Below are positions 35,276 to 46,600 of a stretch of 64,000 nucleotides of DNA, piece after piece. Under the pieces are notes generated by a model that had not been told where the DNA came from, did no database searches, and was given only the letters and a program-made list of their open reading frames with translations. The DNA is from Steroidobacteraceae bacterium (GTDB taxonomy: Bacteria; Pseudomonadota; Gammaproteobacteria; Steroidobacterales; Steroidobacteraceae), in contig JAWLAG010000002.1 of NCBI GenBank assembly GCA_041395505.1, positions 501,001-565,000 on the forward strand. Reading direction: 5' to 3'. Within the stretch, counting starts at the first letter, position 1. Every line of letters starts with the position of its first letter. The translations under genes and the position numbers were made by a program.

Positions 35276-35938
35276 TCAGGGTGACCCTGGCCGACGCGAG
35301 GTGGTGGCCGGGTCGACACGATGGTCGTCTGCTTTGTCGCGGTACGCATCAGCGAGGTTTTCCAGCTGGGTTCGCTTCAGGCGCGTGAACGGTTCAGCGT
35401 TGGCGAGAGCCGACCAGAATCCATTGTGTTCGAGTCGGTCGACAACTTCACCATTGATCGCGAGCAATTCCCGATTGTCCTTAACGCAGCTTTCTAGCTG
35501 TTCGCCGCGCGTGTCGAGATCACGCACCAACTGCACGCGCGCAAGCTCGGTGTCCCGCAACGAAGCGGCCGTTTCACGAAATTTTGTAATTAACTCAGCC
35601 ATGCGCGACTTCGTCTGCTCCAACTCGCCCGTAAGATTGGCCGCTTCGCTGCGTGCACGTGAGGCGCTCGCCTGCGTTCCAGCCATCTTTTGAGCCAGCC
35701 CTTCACGTTCGCGGTTCGCTGAATCAAATTTCGCCTGCAAATCCGCGAGTTCCATTTTCAGGCGCTGGTTATCCGTCTGCAACTGGGTGCGCTCGGACGC
35801 GAGCTGCTGCAACTGCAGCAGTTGCTGTTGGGAACCACCGCCACCACCGCGGCTTGTCTGCGCTACGATTGGCATCGCGGCTATCGCCACGATAGCCCAG
35901 CAGCCGAGCGAAATACCGCTGCGGGACACCGAACTCAT
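35276..35938 (-). CDS. Exported coiled-coil protein, last gene of the ExbB-TonB-porin operon
   Basis: A 220-residue exported protein. A signal peptide ends near MPIVAQTSR (about residue 26). From about residue 35 to 165 it is a long coiled coil (QLASERTQLQTDNQRLKMELADLQAK and similar heptads). The C-terminal 50 residues are less regular. The chosen ATG at 35938 overlaps the region just behind the porin stop, which lies 1-2 bases away. No enzymatic domain. In the operon with the porin and TonB it may brace the porin or the TonB complex across the periplasm. Function unknown. Confidence 0.7.
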   Translation of the reverse strand: MSSVSRSGISLGCWAIVAIAAMPIVAQTSRGGGGGSQQQLLQLQQLASERTQLQTDNQRLKMELADLQAKFDSANREREGLAQKMAGTQASASRARSEAANLTGELEQTKSRMAELITKFRETAASLRDTELARVQLVRDLDTRGEQLESCVKDNRELLAINGEVVDRLEHNGFWSALANAEPFTRLKRTQLENLADAYRDKADDHRVDPATTSRRPGSP

Positions 35939-35939
35939 T

Positions 35940-37640
35940 TTAGAACCTCGTGTTGAGATCAAGCTGCCAGACATCGATGCCGAGCGGTGGTCCATCAATT
36001 TCGTTGGCGCTCAAATATCGAAGTGCGAGCCAGGCCCTGGGCGATAGCGCATAACTACCTGAAACCGTAAAACCCTCGACATCCGTACCACCCAAGCGAA
36101 AATCACTGTCTGTGAAAGCATCCAGAACCGCGTCGCGCTCGAGATAGCGATATCCCAAGCCAACGCGCCAAGCACCCGCTTCAGCAAGATCAGATCGGCC
36201 AAATGTGAATTGCACTCGATAGCCGTTCGACCGATCGGCAACGGTAACCGGTACACCTAATCCCGAGCTGACTCTGGTCGAGACTTGATCGGCATCGTAA
36301 CCAATGTTCCTGGCGTAATCACCCACCACACCAAACATGTAGCGGCCGAGGACATTGTGTTCGTAGTTCAACAACAGGTTCGCGACATGGTAGTCGGCAG
36401 CGAGCGCAAAAAGCTCGGTTGTCGGGTCATTGTCATTGCGAATATCGAAAACCGTATTGCAACAACGCAGGAATCGCGGTGCCGTAAAATCAAGCAAATT
36501 GCTATCGAAAATATTGCGCTTACCCGCAATTCGATCAAAGTGGTAGTAGCCAACCGCTGCCTGAAACTGACTGCTCGGGTCGATACGCCAATCAAAACGC
36601 AACTGTCCCGCAAACAGCCATTTGTCCCGCGAAGTCAATTCGCTCTCGGCCATTGGGAATGCACCGGCGCTAATCGACAGTGACCGGTCGTCGTCCATGG
36701 ACGATCCCAATACGTATCGGTAGCGCAAATTCGCCCCTTCGAATGCCAGATCTTCGTCCCAGATCAGGTCTGATGCGAGCCATGGATTGTTGAATCGGCC
36801 AGCCACGAAGTCGAGCTGATGATGCATGCTGCCAAGCGAACCCCGCCAACCGATATACGCCTGATCAACCGCGAACTCGAAGCGGCCACCATAATTCCCC
36901 AGTGTTTGATTTGTCGAGACCGGATCGAGAGGACTGCCGGTGGCGAGGCGAAATCCCAAATTCCAGCCCTGCCCGAGATCGGCGGTCAATCCGAGACGCA
37001 AGCGCGCGCGCAGACGTTGACGGTCCTCTGTCGTATTCGCAAACGCGTCGGTACCTGCGCGCGCGATACCACCGGCGGCGTTGATGGCTTCGAGGTCAAG
37101 GTATACAGGATCGGGCAAAGCCGGCGGTGGCGGTGGTGGCGCAAATGGATTGACGTTCTCCGCCGCAAAGGTGTCCGCCTGGGCTCGCACACGGACGTCT
37201 GCGCTGAGTGTTACGCGCCGTGCCCAATCAGGCAGTGCTGCAGGAACTCCCCACCCCTCGCGATGTGCTGTATCGACAACAGAGCTAGCAATCTGAGGCG
37301 CGAGCTCTGCCGCCACTTGCTTGCGTATCTCGTCTTTGACGATTTCCGGTACGTAGGGGACGCGAACTGCATCCGCCTCGGCCGCTTCGACCTTTGCTTG
37401 AGCGGCGGTCTCCTCTGCGGCGCGGTTCTGGGCATCTCGGACCATGGCTTCAGCTTGCTCGCGGCTTACGACGCCACGCTCAACAAGGGCCTGCAACAGA
37501 TTCACAACGGTATTGCGCAATTCGGTGAGACTGCGCTCCTCGGTAGCCGCTGCGCCAGCATGGTGGGCCACGAGCAGCAGAGTTAGAGAAATTGCTGCGC
37601 AACGTCGTTTGGCAGTGTCCCGATGTCCTCTCGAAGCCAT
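35940..37640 (-). CDS. Putative outer-membrane porin of the ExbB-TonB operon
   Basis: A 566-residue exported protein. The signal peptide ends near LLLVAHHAGAA. Residues about 32-100 form a short coiled-coil/helical head (LTELRNTVVNLLQALVERGVVS, REQAEAMV), a layout seen in putative porins. From about 130 the sequence is a beta-barrel rich in strands ending with aromatics, e.g. LGYRYLERDAVLDAF and WLALRYLSANEID, and it ends with LDLNTRF. C-terminal Phe is typical of outer-membrane proteins. It has no TonB box or plug domain, so it is not a normal TonB-dependent receptor despite its neighbours. The substrate is unknown. Confidence 0.75.
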   Translation of the reverse strand: MASRGHRDTAKRRCAAISLTLLLVAHHAGAAATEERSLTELRNTVVNLLQALVERGVVSREQAEAMVRDAQNRAAEETAAQAKVEAAEADAVRVPYVPEIVKDEIRKQVAAELAPQIASSVVDTAHREGWGVPAALPDWARRVTLSADVRVRAQADTFAAENVNPFAPPPPPPALPDPVYLDLEAINAAGGIARAGTDAFANTTEDRQRLRARLRLGLTADLGQGWNLGFRLATGSPLDPVSTNQTLGNYGGRFEFAVDQAYIGWRGSLGSMHHQLDFVAGRFNNPWLASDLIWDEDLAFEGANLRYRYVLGSSMDDDRSLSISAGAFPMAESELTSRDKWLFAGQLRFDWRIDPSSQFQAAVGYYHFDRIAGKRNIFDSNLLDFTAPRFLRCCNTVFDIRNDNDPTTELFALAADYHVANLLLNYEHNVLGRYMFGVVGDYARNIGYDADQVSTRVSSGLGVPVTVADRSNGYRVQFTFGRSDLAEAGAWRVGLGYRYLERDAVLDAFTDSDFRLGGTDVEGFTVSGSYALSPRAWLALRYLSANEIDGPPLGIDVWQLDLNTRF

Positions 37641-37663
37641 TTGGGTTCCTTATAAGAAAAGCT

Positions 37664-38299
37664 TCAGGCGCGCGAAACGATTCGCAGGCTCACAGGCTGC
37701 GGCATGTCGGCCGGTGGGCCTTGCGATATGCGGTCGATCTTTGCCAATGCGCCTTCTATCGCGCGATCGCGATCGCGGTCGCCCGACGGTTTGGTGAGTT
37801 CAATGCGTTCGACCGTGCCATCCTGACGTACCCAGATTTTGATCTGGACGGAATAGGAGCCCATCCGCGCACGTTGCTCCTCATTGAGTTCATTCAGTAT
37901 TTCGTTGCGAATGAGGCCCGCGTACCACACGAACGCGCTACTGCGGTTACCGAGCAGATCGCGACCACCCGGGCGGGCGACCAATCCGAATCCATCGCCC
38001 CCTGCCGTGCCCTCGGCGTCAACGCCCAACTGTTCACCCGGCGGAGGCTCCATGTCGGGCGTCGACTCCGGCTCCGGCTCAGGCAATTGCTCGTCTTTGG
38101 GTGGCGGTGGCGGCGGCGGCTCGGGCGGTGGTGGCGGTGGTCGAATAAGCCGAATTTCCTGAACGACCTGTTTGGTTTTTGGCGGCGCGCTACTCATCCA
38201 GGCGCGCAATGCCCAAATGAGCAGGCCGCCGGCAACCACCAGTATGGCAAGCAGGCCCAAAGCCGGCACGAAGCGGAGTTTCTGCGACTTCTCGCTCAT
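37664..38299 (-). CDS. TonB-like energy transducer
   Basis: A 211-residue protein with an N-terminal membrane segment (ALGLLAILVVAGGLLIWAL), a proline-rich stretch near residues 53-85 and a C-terminal domain. That domain has the TonB pattern VQIKIWVRQDGTVERIELTKPSGD near residue 150-175, then the ALAKIDRISQGPP helix. Proline repeats allow it to span the periplasm. It follows ExbD by about 13 bases and precedes the porin. The partner in the outer membrane is not evident; the porin next to it is the prime candidate. Confidence 0.85.
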   Translation of the reverse strand: MSEKSQKLRFVPALGLLAILVVAGGLLIWALRAWMSSAPPKTKQVVQEIRLIRPPPPPPEPPPPPPPKDEQLPEPEPESTPDMEPPPGEQLGVDAEGTAGGDGFGLVARPGGRDLLGNRSSAFVWYAGLIRNEILNELNEEQRARMGSYSVQIKIWVRQDGTVERIELTKPSGDRDRDRAIEGALAKIDRISQGPPADMPQPVSLRIVSRA

Positions 38300-38312
38300 T
38301 TGACCCTTCGGA

Positions 38313-38726
38313 CTATTTGACTATTCGCTGAGTGACGAGGCCGAGTTGCGTAATCTCGAGACGCCCAAGCAAATCGAGCACATCGACCACACGTTGGTAC
38401 TGGATTGTTGCATCCGCTTTTATGATCACCGGCAAATGCGGATCCGCCGCTTTATACTGCCGAAGCAGATTTTCAAGTTCTCCCAACGTGACTGGAAATG
38501 TCTCCAGATAGATCGTGCCGTCGGCTGTGATTGTGATTGGCTTGGTTTTGTTCTCAGCCAGCGATGGCTGCGCACTGGCTTGAGGCAAATTGACCTTGAT
38601 GCCTTGTACCGTTGCTGTCGTCATGATGATGAAGATCACAAGCAGCACATACGCTACATCCAGCATAGGCGTGATGTTGACCTCGTCGTAGACGTCGACG
38701 TCACCAGTAGGTGCTGACATGGACAA
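38313..38726 (-). CDS. exbD: ExbD/TolR-family proton-channel protein
   Basis: A 137-residue inner-membrane protein. The single membrane helix is at NITPMLDVAYVLLVIFIIM, where the conserved Asp of the proton path is present. The periplasmic domain (IKADATIQYQRVVDVLDLLGRL) is typical. It works with the ExbB protein encoded just upstream and energises TonB using the proton gradient. The gap to exbB is about six bases. Family certain. Confidence 0.92.
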   Translation of the reverse strand: MSMSAPTGDVDVYDEVNITPMLDVAYVLLVIFIIMTTATVQGIKVNLPQASAQPSLAENKTKPITITADGTIYLETFPVTLGELENLLRQYKAADPHLPVIIKADATIQYQRVVDVLDLLGRLEITQLGLVTQRIVK

Positions 38727-38732
38727 TTCCCT

Positions 38733-40571
38733 CTAGGAATAGGTTTCCGCAATGCGGGTCACGAATTCGTCGACAAATACCCGCATGTCCGCGACGACGT
38801 TCTTGATGCGCGTATTGAGGTAGTTGTATCCGAACAAGCAGGGTATAGCGACCCCTAGGCCGGCGACCGTTGCCGCAAGGGCAGCTGCGGTACCCGGCGC
38901 GATTGCGTTGACGTTGACGTCGCCCGCCTGCGCGATCGCGGCGAATGTGATCATCACACCGATGACCGTGCCTAGCAGCCCGAGGAATGGCCCACCCGCA
39001 ATGGCTATGGTCAACCAGACCATGTTTTGTGACAGACGCTGAGTCATGCGTGTCAGTGACGCATCCATCGTCGCCCGGATCGCCTCGATTGACTGCGGCG
39101 AAAGCGATTCAACCCGCGCCGCCCCTGCTGCCTGTCCCGCGAGGCGCTTGTTTGTTTCGTTTATGCCATGCCGATAGAGGCGCGATAGCGTTGATACACC
39201 GAAAGGACTCTTCCGCGATGCTAGCGCCGCCACGAGTTCAGACTCACCGCCCGCCTCGAAGGCGCTGGCGTCATCGCCGTTGCCCGTCGCTTTGATGAGT
39301 TGCGTAGGGTCATCACCCAATTTTCGAAAAGCGTCCAGGAATTTGCTATTGCCACGCACGACTGCATTCAGGAATATGAATTTACCTACCATGATCGCCA
39401 GCGACGCGACCAGCAGCAGAATGCACAGAACGATCACGACCCAACCGTCGATAGTCACATTGCGCAAGGTCGTTGCAAAATAGCTCTCTCCGCCGCCACC
39501 GTCCTTTTGCGCGTCTGCGCCACTCACCAGCAGCGGCGCGACAATTCCTTGGCTGCGCGAGGCTGCCTGGATGTAGCCGGGCGTGCGCGCGCTTGCGGCC
39601 ACGGTCAGCTCGTCGATATCGACACGTATTCCAGCGGCTGCGCCATCTGCGCCAACTATCCATTCGCCATCCATTTCGGACGGTGAGACCGCTGCATTGG
39701 CGACTTGTTCGCCATTTTGAAACAGTTGTAGAGAGCTGCGATCGATCCGCAGTGCAACGTGTACCCACTGCGAAACAGGCACGGCGCTCGAAGCTGCCGC
39801 CCGAACAGTTTTGGTCGATGTATCGAGCTCCGCGACCAGGCGATCGTCATCGACGAAAAGCTTGACGCCACCCGCAGCGCCGCGCATCTGCGCGATGGTG
39901 CCCGACTGCGCAGCTTCAATACGCAGCCACATCATCATGGTGAGGCCTTTGGCGGGGTCGAGCCCTAGCGTTGGCGTCGCAGCGATGCGCAGCCGATTCG
40001 TGCCGTCAAGGCTTATACCTTCGCCAATCAGTGACGTGACATTGACTTGCGCGGTAAATTCAGTCGGCTCGTTCTTGTAGGCTGTCGCATCCTGAGTCTC
40101 GCCGGCCGGTGGCCCGAAATGGTACACGAGCGACTGTGCCGGATCGTAGCTGCCCCCCGAGTCCGCGGCGTTCTCGGCATCAGGGTTACCATAGTACAGA
40201 TAAATCTTGTCCGTTTTCTGGCCGCCGCTGAGGCGCGGCACCGTGACCCAGAGGAAAGCCATCTGTGCCACAGGATCGAACTTCTCGATGTGAAACTTGA
40301 GCGGCGTTTTGTCGTCACCGGCAATAAAACGCAGATCTGCCCCATCGGGTTTGACATCGTTGAAATAGGTGAAATTTCCAAGTGACAGTCGCACCAACAC
40401 CGGCACATTGCTCAATGGCTCGGTGATATTGGCGCCGCTGGGCGAAAGGTCGAATGTTAGTTCCTTGCGGAACTGCCAGTCGTCGTTCCACCAAGCACGC
40501 GCCACCGGCGCCTGCATAGCACCTATAGCCAGCAAGACACCTGTAAGCCAGATGGAACTCCGTGCTCTCAT
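38733..40571 (-). CDS. ExbB/TolQ-family proton channel fused to DUF2341 and LamG-like domains
   Basis: A 612-residue inner-membrane protein with an unusual N-terminal extension. The signal peptide ends near APVARAWW. Residues about 28-135 match the DUF2341 pattern (WWNDDWQFRKELTFDLS, LRFIAGDDKTPLKFHIEKF). Residues about 150-335 look like a LamG-like sandwich (GLTMMMWLRIEAAQSGTIAQM, WVHVALRIDRSSLQLFQNG). The ExbB core follows, with membrane helices near 375-400 and 510-590 (GGPFLGLLGTVIGVMITFAAI, ALAATVAGLGVAIPC). The ATG at 40571 was chosen to start the signal peptide. This ties a lectin-like periplasmic domain to a proton channel. Confidence 0.85.
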   Translation of the reverse strand: MRARSSIWLTGVLLAIGAMQAPVARAWWNDDWQFRKELTFDLSPSGANITEPLSNVPVLVRLSLGNFTYFNDVKPDGADLRFIAGDDKTPLKFHIEKFDPVAQMAFLWVTVPRLSGGQKTDKIYLYYGNPDAENAADSGGSYDPAQSLVYHFGPPAGETQDATAYKNEPTEFTAQVNVTSLIGEGISLDGTNRLRIAATPTLGLDPAKGLTMMMWLRIEAAQSGTIAQMRGAAGGVKLFVDDDRLVAELDTSTKTVRAAASSAVPVSQWVHVALRIDRSSLQLFQNGEQVANAAVSPSEMDGEWIVGADGAAAGIRVDIDELTVAASARTPGYIQAASRSQGIVAPLLVSGADAQKDGGGGESYFATTLRNVTIDGWVVIVLCILLLVASLAIMVGKFIFLNAVVRGNSKFLDAFRKLGDDPTQLIKATGNGDDASAFEAGGESELVAALASRKSPFGVSTLSRLYRHGINETNKRLAGQAAGAARVESLSPQSIEAIRATMDASLTRMTQRLSQNMVWLTIAIAGGPFLGLLGTVIGVMITFAAIAQAGDVNVNAIAPGTAAALAATVAGLGVAIPCLFGYNYLNTRIKNVVADMRVFVDEFVTRIAETYS

Positions 40572-40696
40572 AATAATGGCATGGCCCCTGAAACCTGTCG
40601 TAGCATGGCAATCGCGCACCGAACGCGCGTCTGACGATTGTCGTCGCTCTTTGTGACGGCGCTATTTCAGTCACCAACCCAAGATCCCGTGGGTCG

Positions 40697-43600
40697 CTAG
40701 CGCTTGCGATTTCGCTCCAGGCAGTCGTCGTCGTCCTGCTTGCACACTTCGGAACCGAATCCCTCGATGAAAACCTCCAGCCAGCCGAGTGCGGCTTCCG
40801 CAAGCGGCGCGTCTCCGCGACCCTTGGCGTCGCCGCCGGCGATCGACGAGACCCCCGCACTGGCAGCGCTGCTCGACGTGCCGCTGACGGCGGACAACGA
40901 AGCACCGAGGCCGCCGACGTCGACGGGCACACCCACGGATGTTCCAGAAACCTGAATGTTGTTGGCACCCAGTACGGCAGTTGCGGCAATAGTCAGGTTC
41001 CCTGCGACGATCCCGGCATCCCCGGCATTAACAATCCCGCGCGGCGCATACAGGTCGACGTCGCCTGGACTGCGACCGGGCGTGGAAGCGAGCGTCTGGA
41101 TACCACTGCCGGCCAGCGCCGGCGAGACGACCAACCGCGGGTTGCCGTTCTGGTCGAACGTGATTACCGGTGGCGGCGCGGACACCGCCGTCTTAGCGCC
41201 GCGGCCAGCGTCGATGTCGCCGCGTGTCGACCATACCAGGACGTCGCCGCCGTCTGCCGCGAATACGCGAGATTCGTTGACTTCGAAATTGCCGAAAGTC
41301 AGAGCGCTGATTGAACCGTTGCGTTGCGCTACGATGCCAAGCTGCTCGGGGGTTTTGCCGAGTCCAAAGGCTGCCGGAGGCGTTGCGAGGCCGACGTTCA
41401 CGGCGCCGCCAGGCGCGATCAACGAAATGTCCCCACCGTCGAGCGTGTAAATCTGGCTGAAAAACAGATTGACGTCGCCTGCATAAGCATTTTCCTCGCC
41501 ACCGCCGACATCCGGATTGCTCCCGGGAAACAACATTTCAAGAGCTCGGAAGGCGTCTTCGAAATTGCCGCTACCAGTTGCTGCGGCGGCCCGCCCGACA
41601 CGTCGCAATTCGGAAAACAGCAGCTGGTAGGCAAACAAGGCCTGACTGCTATCCGGCAGCGTACGAAATACGGTGACTGCGGCTGACTTGCTGACAAAGA
41701 TCTGGCCCGTACTCGAGGCAAGAAAGTCAAGCAATGCCTGGTCGTAGGTCGTCGTATTGTCGAGGTAGTAGTCGACGAATGCGGCAATACCCGCGCGCCA
41801 ATCCGCAACTCCCGCCAGTACGACAATTCCGGCGCCGTCATCGGCAAGGGCTGGATTTTGCAGGTTGCCCGCAGTAATGATGCCGCGGCTTGCCTGCAGG
41901 TCGATCGCGCCACCCGCCGTCACCAGCATACTGCCCGGACCATCGAGGCGCAGCTGACGCTCGTTCGTCAACAGCTGGCCGAACTGATCGCGTCCCGAGG
42001 TATAACGTAGGTCGCCAGCCGCACTGATGCCCGTGACATCACCGGCATTGACGTTCATACCCAATAGAGTCAAATCGATGATGTCACCACCGGCGTAGAT
42101 CTCTGCGCGCTTTGACGCGAATAGCAGCGAACGCGCTTGCGAATTGTCAGGATCGAAAAGCAAGTTACCCGTCTGCGCTACGAGACGAATCGGCGACAAT
42201 TCGCGCCGGACGCCGGTCGAATCGGGTTGCACCAAATGTGTCGGCGTAGTCGCATGAAAAAACGGCGACGTTGAAAGTGCGGATGCGCTGACGCGCAGTA
42301 GCTCGAAGGCCGAGCCCGCGGGCTGCGCGGGTGTGGGCCATGCTGCTCGGTCGGAATCCGAAACGATGATTTCGACCGTGTCAATGCCACCCACCCGAAG
42401 ATTGCGTTGCGCCAGCAACTCCAGGGTGCCGGTGGCCGCTGGCAAAAGTGTCATCGAGCCGTCGACGCCAATATCACCGGAGAACGCATGTGCCTGCAGC
42501 GATGGCGGGTATACCCGCAATGCGATACGTTGATCAAAACCAACGACCGTCGGGAAGGTCAGCGAACTCGCATTTGACGCGATCGCTTGCACATCATTTC
42601 GCAGATCGATGTCGCCGCCAACACTTTCCAGGCGAACCGCTGACTGGTCGCCGTAGGTCGTGAAGAAAGAACTCGTACCAACCGGCTGATTGCGACTCAA
42701 TGGAATGAGAGTTGGATTCAGCACACTCTGCACAGCCAAGTTCCGGCGTGCCGCCACGCTTAGCGTTGCATCGCCTAAAGCAAAGATCGGCGCAGCCGAG
42801 GTTGTTGCACTATCGGTCACACTGGCACCGGCCAGCACTTCACCACGTCCCAGTGCGACGAAATACCCGCCTCCGGCAATGTCGCCATCGGCCGCTACAT
42901 CGAGGATCCCGCCGCCCAGCACTTCAATCCTGTTCTGGTCAGGTGTGTTGCCGCCCACTTGGCGGCCAACACTGGACACCGAGGCGAAAAGATCGCGAAT
43001 ATCGCCGCCGGCATGCACATCCAAGTTGCCACCCGCCAGAGTCGCCACTCCTTGCTCAAAACGGTCGAACGCTGGCAGCCAGCCGGTGGAAGAAGGTGGA
43101 ATTCCAATGAAACCAGTTGTGCGCCCTGCCCGCCACAACCAGTTCGAATAAAGCTGATTGGTTGGCGCGCCGATGATGTCTCGGCCGACATCGATGCGAA
43201 TATCGCCACCGTCTTGTGGATAACTGCGCCCGCCGAGCCCGGCAAGCGGGACGCCTTGCGAACTCGCAAGACCGGCTGTATACACAACCGAGGCTCGATT
43301 GCCTAGCGTCAAATCGCGCGCCGCTGAGATGTCGATAAAGCCACTGCCGGTGCGAACACCACGCTGCGTCGAAGGCTGGAGTCCAAACCCCAACGTGCCC
43401 GGCGCAATATTGACGCTTCCATCGGCCGAGCCCGGCCCTTGAACAGCATCTAGTGACGCCGACCCAAGATCGGCACCTGCCACCAGGCGAAATGACCAGG
43501 TATCGGTGACTGTGTTTGATAATCCGCCGGCGGAGTCAAAACCGTCGCTGATGAGCCCAGCAATATTCAGATCACCTGCAGCGCGAAGAGTGAGGACTCC

Positions 43601-46600
43601 CACCTTATCCGCAAATCGCCAGGGCATGAAATCCCAATCGCTTGCGACGTCCAATTGCCCGGCGACGTCGAGCTCCACCCCGGGCACGAGTCGGAAATTG
43701 CCTGGCAAGCGCGCCGCAATAGAGTCCTCGAGTGGCGCCGCAGCCGCAACAAATGCGTTGGCGTCGCCGAACCATGGGTTGCCCATGGTGGACGCCTCTG
43801 TGCCCGTGATGGCCAACGCGGGCAAGTCATAAGCGCGGTACGCCTCTACCGTGCTTTGCCGCGCTCCGGTAACTGTGCCGTTGAGCTGCAGTCCGCCACC
43901 CAGCAGACTCGATTGGGACAATCTTAGCCATAGCACTCCGTCATCGGCAGCTTGTTCGATTCGACCTCCTGGAGAGACGCGGATTGCGCCGCTGGCAGCG
44001 TTCAGCACCACGGCGCTCCCACTCAGCGGAGACCCATCCGTGCGGGCATCAATTTGACCGTTGACGATGACATTATTCGACGCATTGATATTGACGATCG
44101 CACGCGCCGCACCCGAGGCGTCTATGGTGCCGTTTATGACGACCGACCCATCGTCAGCGGTCAAAGTCGACTGGGTTGCAGTCATTGACGCATCCGTTAG
44201 TGCGCCGACGATCAAGTCACCAGGACCGCGCTGGCGAAACTCTCGCGCAAACGCAAAACCACCTTGATTGAGTGTGGCATTCAAATTATCAATGGCTGTC
44301 AAAGTCAGCGCATCGAAAAGCACGCTTGCCCCGGTGACAGCATTTTGACTGAAGCCACGCAGATTGCCGGACACGCTTATCGAACCAGCAGGCGCCGCGA
44401 CCGCCAGTCGCCCGGCGCGCGCGCCAAGACCACCGCTCGATACGTCGACTCGACTGCCGTCAGCCAGCGATACATTCCCGGCGTTGGCACGCAGGTCGAC
44501 GGTTCCGCCAGGTGTCGCAATATCGATCGCATCAAAGCGCACAGACCGGCCAGCGACATCAATCAAGGCGGCCTGTCCAATAATTAGATCACCATCCAGC
44601 GCATTGGCACGCAGCTGCCCCGAAGGCAGCAGAAACGCGGCATCAAGCGTGAGGCTCGCGGCGCTCAGCGCAAGCGAAGCACCAAGTCCTGGATTCGCAA
44701 CCGGCACCGCACCGGCGCCCTGAATTGCCAGTCGACCTGTCGCCGTTATCGCGGCGGTCACGCCAGGCGCTGCATAGGTGACCGGCGTACTCACCGCCAC
44801 ATCGCCCGAAGACGTCCATCGCGTGTCTGCAGCAAGGTAGAGACTATTCGCGCTTGACAGGTCAACTAACGAGAAACCAGAAAATCCAAAAGCGCCTTCG
44901 AATCGAACTTGCTCTGTGATCAATGAAAATTCGCCCGACCCCTCGTTTACGACCGGCTCATTGAGATCCGCACTACCTTCCAGTCGCACCGCATTTGCAC
45001 TCACGGAAACACGCCCCGTCGGAGTCATCAGGGTCGCGCCAGGTGCGATGATCCGCAATTCATCCGCGACGATCGACACGTCACCAAATAGGGAAAGCGG
45101 AGATCGACTCGCCAGGACGAGGTCAATACCTGCCAACGCATCAAGTCGCGATTGGGAAATCGAGAAACCGGAATCCCCGACAGGGACCGCGCCGATCAAC
45201 AGTTGATTGCCGCCGAAATAGGCCTGCTGCGAGGCGTCGAGAGCGCCTTCCAGGTCGATCTGGCCACTGCCATCGATCATGACGGAACCTGCGTCGCCGA
45301 GTGATGCGCCGCGCGAGACGCGAATATCGCCCGCCACGCCGCTCGCGCCGGTTCGCTCGAAATCCAGCGCCTGCCCGGACGCAATCCGTATGAATGCCCC
45401 ATCGCCTTCGGCTGCCAAGCCTTGTGCGCCCGCTGCCGATCCGCTGAGGACGCCCGCCGATCCCAGTCGCGACCCGTCGCGCAATTCGATGGACTGCCTT
45501 GCCGTCACAATGATTTCAGGCGCGACCAACGTCGCTCCAGAATCGACGAGGACGTTGTTTGCACTTGCCGTCAGAAGTGCACCGTCATTGCCGGCGACGA
45601 CTCCGCCGCCGATCAGCAGCGTCTGAGCACCAAGCGCACCAAGTGCATCGACATTGACGGGCAGGAACCCCTGCGGCGCTACCGCTCCATTGGCAATTAG
45701 TGCCAGATTTTCGCTAGCGAGCGCCACGATTGAGCCACGCCCACTGGATGAAGGAGCGGCGCGCAGCGTCGAGCTCAGCGCCAGAGACCGTGTGGCTTGC
45801 AACGTGAGCGTACCGCTGTCTTGAGGTGATCGAGCCAGCACCGGACGATCGCTGCGTGCGTCGAAGAACTGACTTGCCGCGGTCACATCGTAACGCGCAA
45901 TTCGTTGCGCAAAAGATGCCGGGGCAATCTCAAAGCCTGTGAGCCGATCGACGCCCTGCGCACGTCCGCCAATCTGCAGCTGACCGGCCACAATCATCGC
46001 GCCGTTACTTTGCAGGTACGACTGCCCCGGCGCAATATCCCGATACCCGTCCACGGGCCGAATCAAATAGGCACCCGGCAACACAGCATAGGCGGGAGGC
46101 AACAGCGTGTAGTCCCCCGCCGGCAAGCCACTCCCGTCGTAAACATGAATTGTCTCGCCCACGTCGTGGTTCCAGCCCAGGTACTCGGAGGTATCGAAGG
46201 GCGCGATTCCTGAACCCACGGCAGGCACAACCGCGAAATAGCCGGAGTCCGAACGCAGAATATCGAACGTGCCGGTCACACCTGGCACAAATTCCTGCGC
46301 CAGCATGTCTCCACCGCCGGCTATATCCACGATGCTCCCGACCTGGGCGTCAATATCGGCGGCATCGATTCGAATATTCTGCTGCGGTTCCGGCACCTCC
46401 GCAGAGCCGATTATGAGAGTCTGGTTGTCGGCCAGGCCGTAGGCCCAGTCGAACCCGCCCTGCGTACGACCGAAGGGAATCAGTGCACCGTCCGCCGACG
46501 TCGATGTGACACTGCCAGGCCGCAGCACAACCGAGTTTGCAAGTAACTCGACCTGACCAAATGGCGCACGCAGAATACCACCCTGCTCGAGCGTGTCGCT

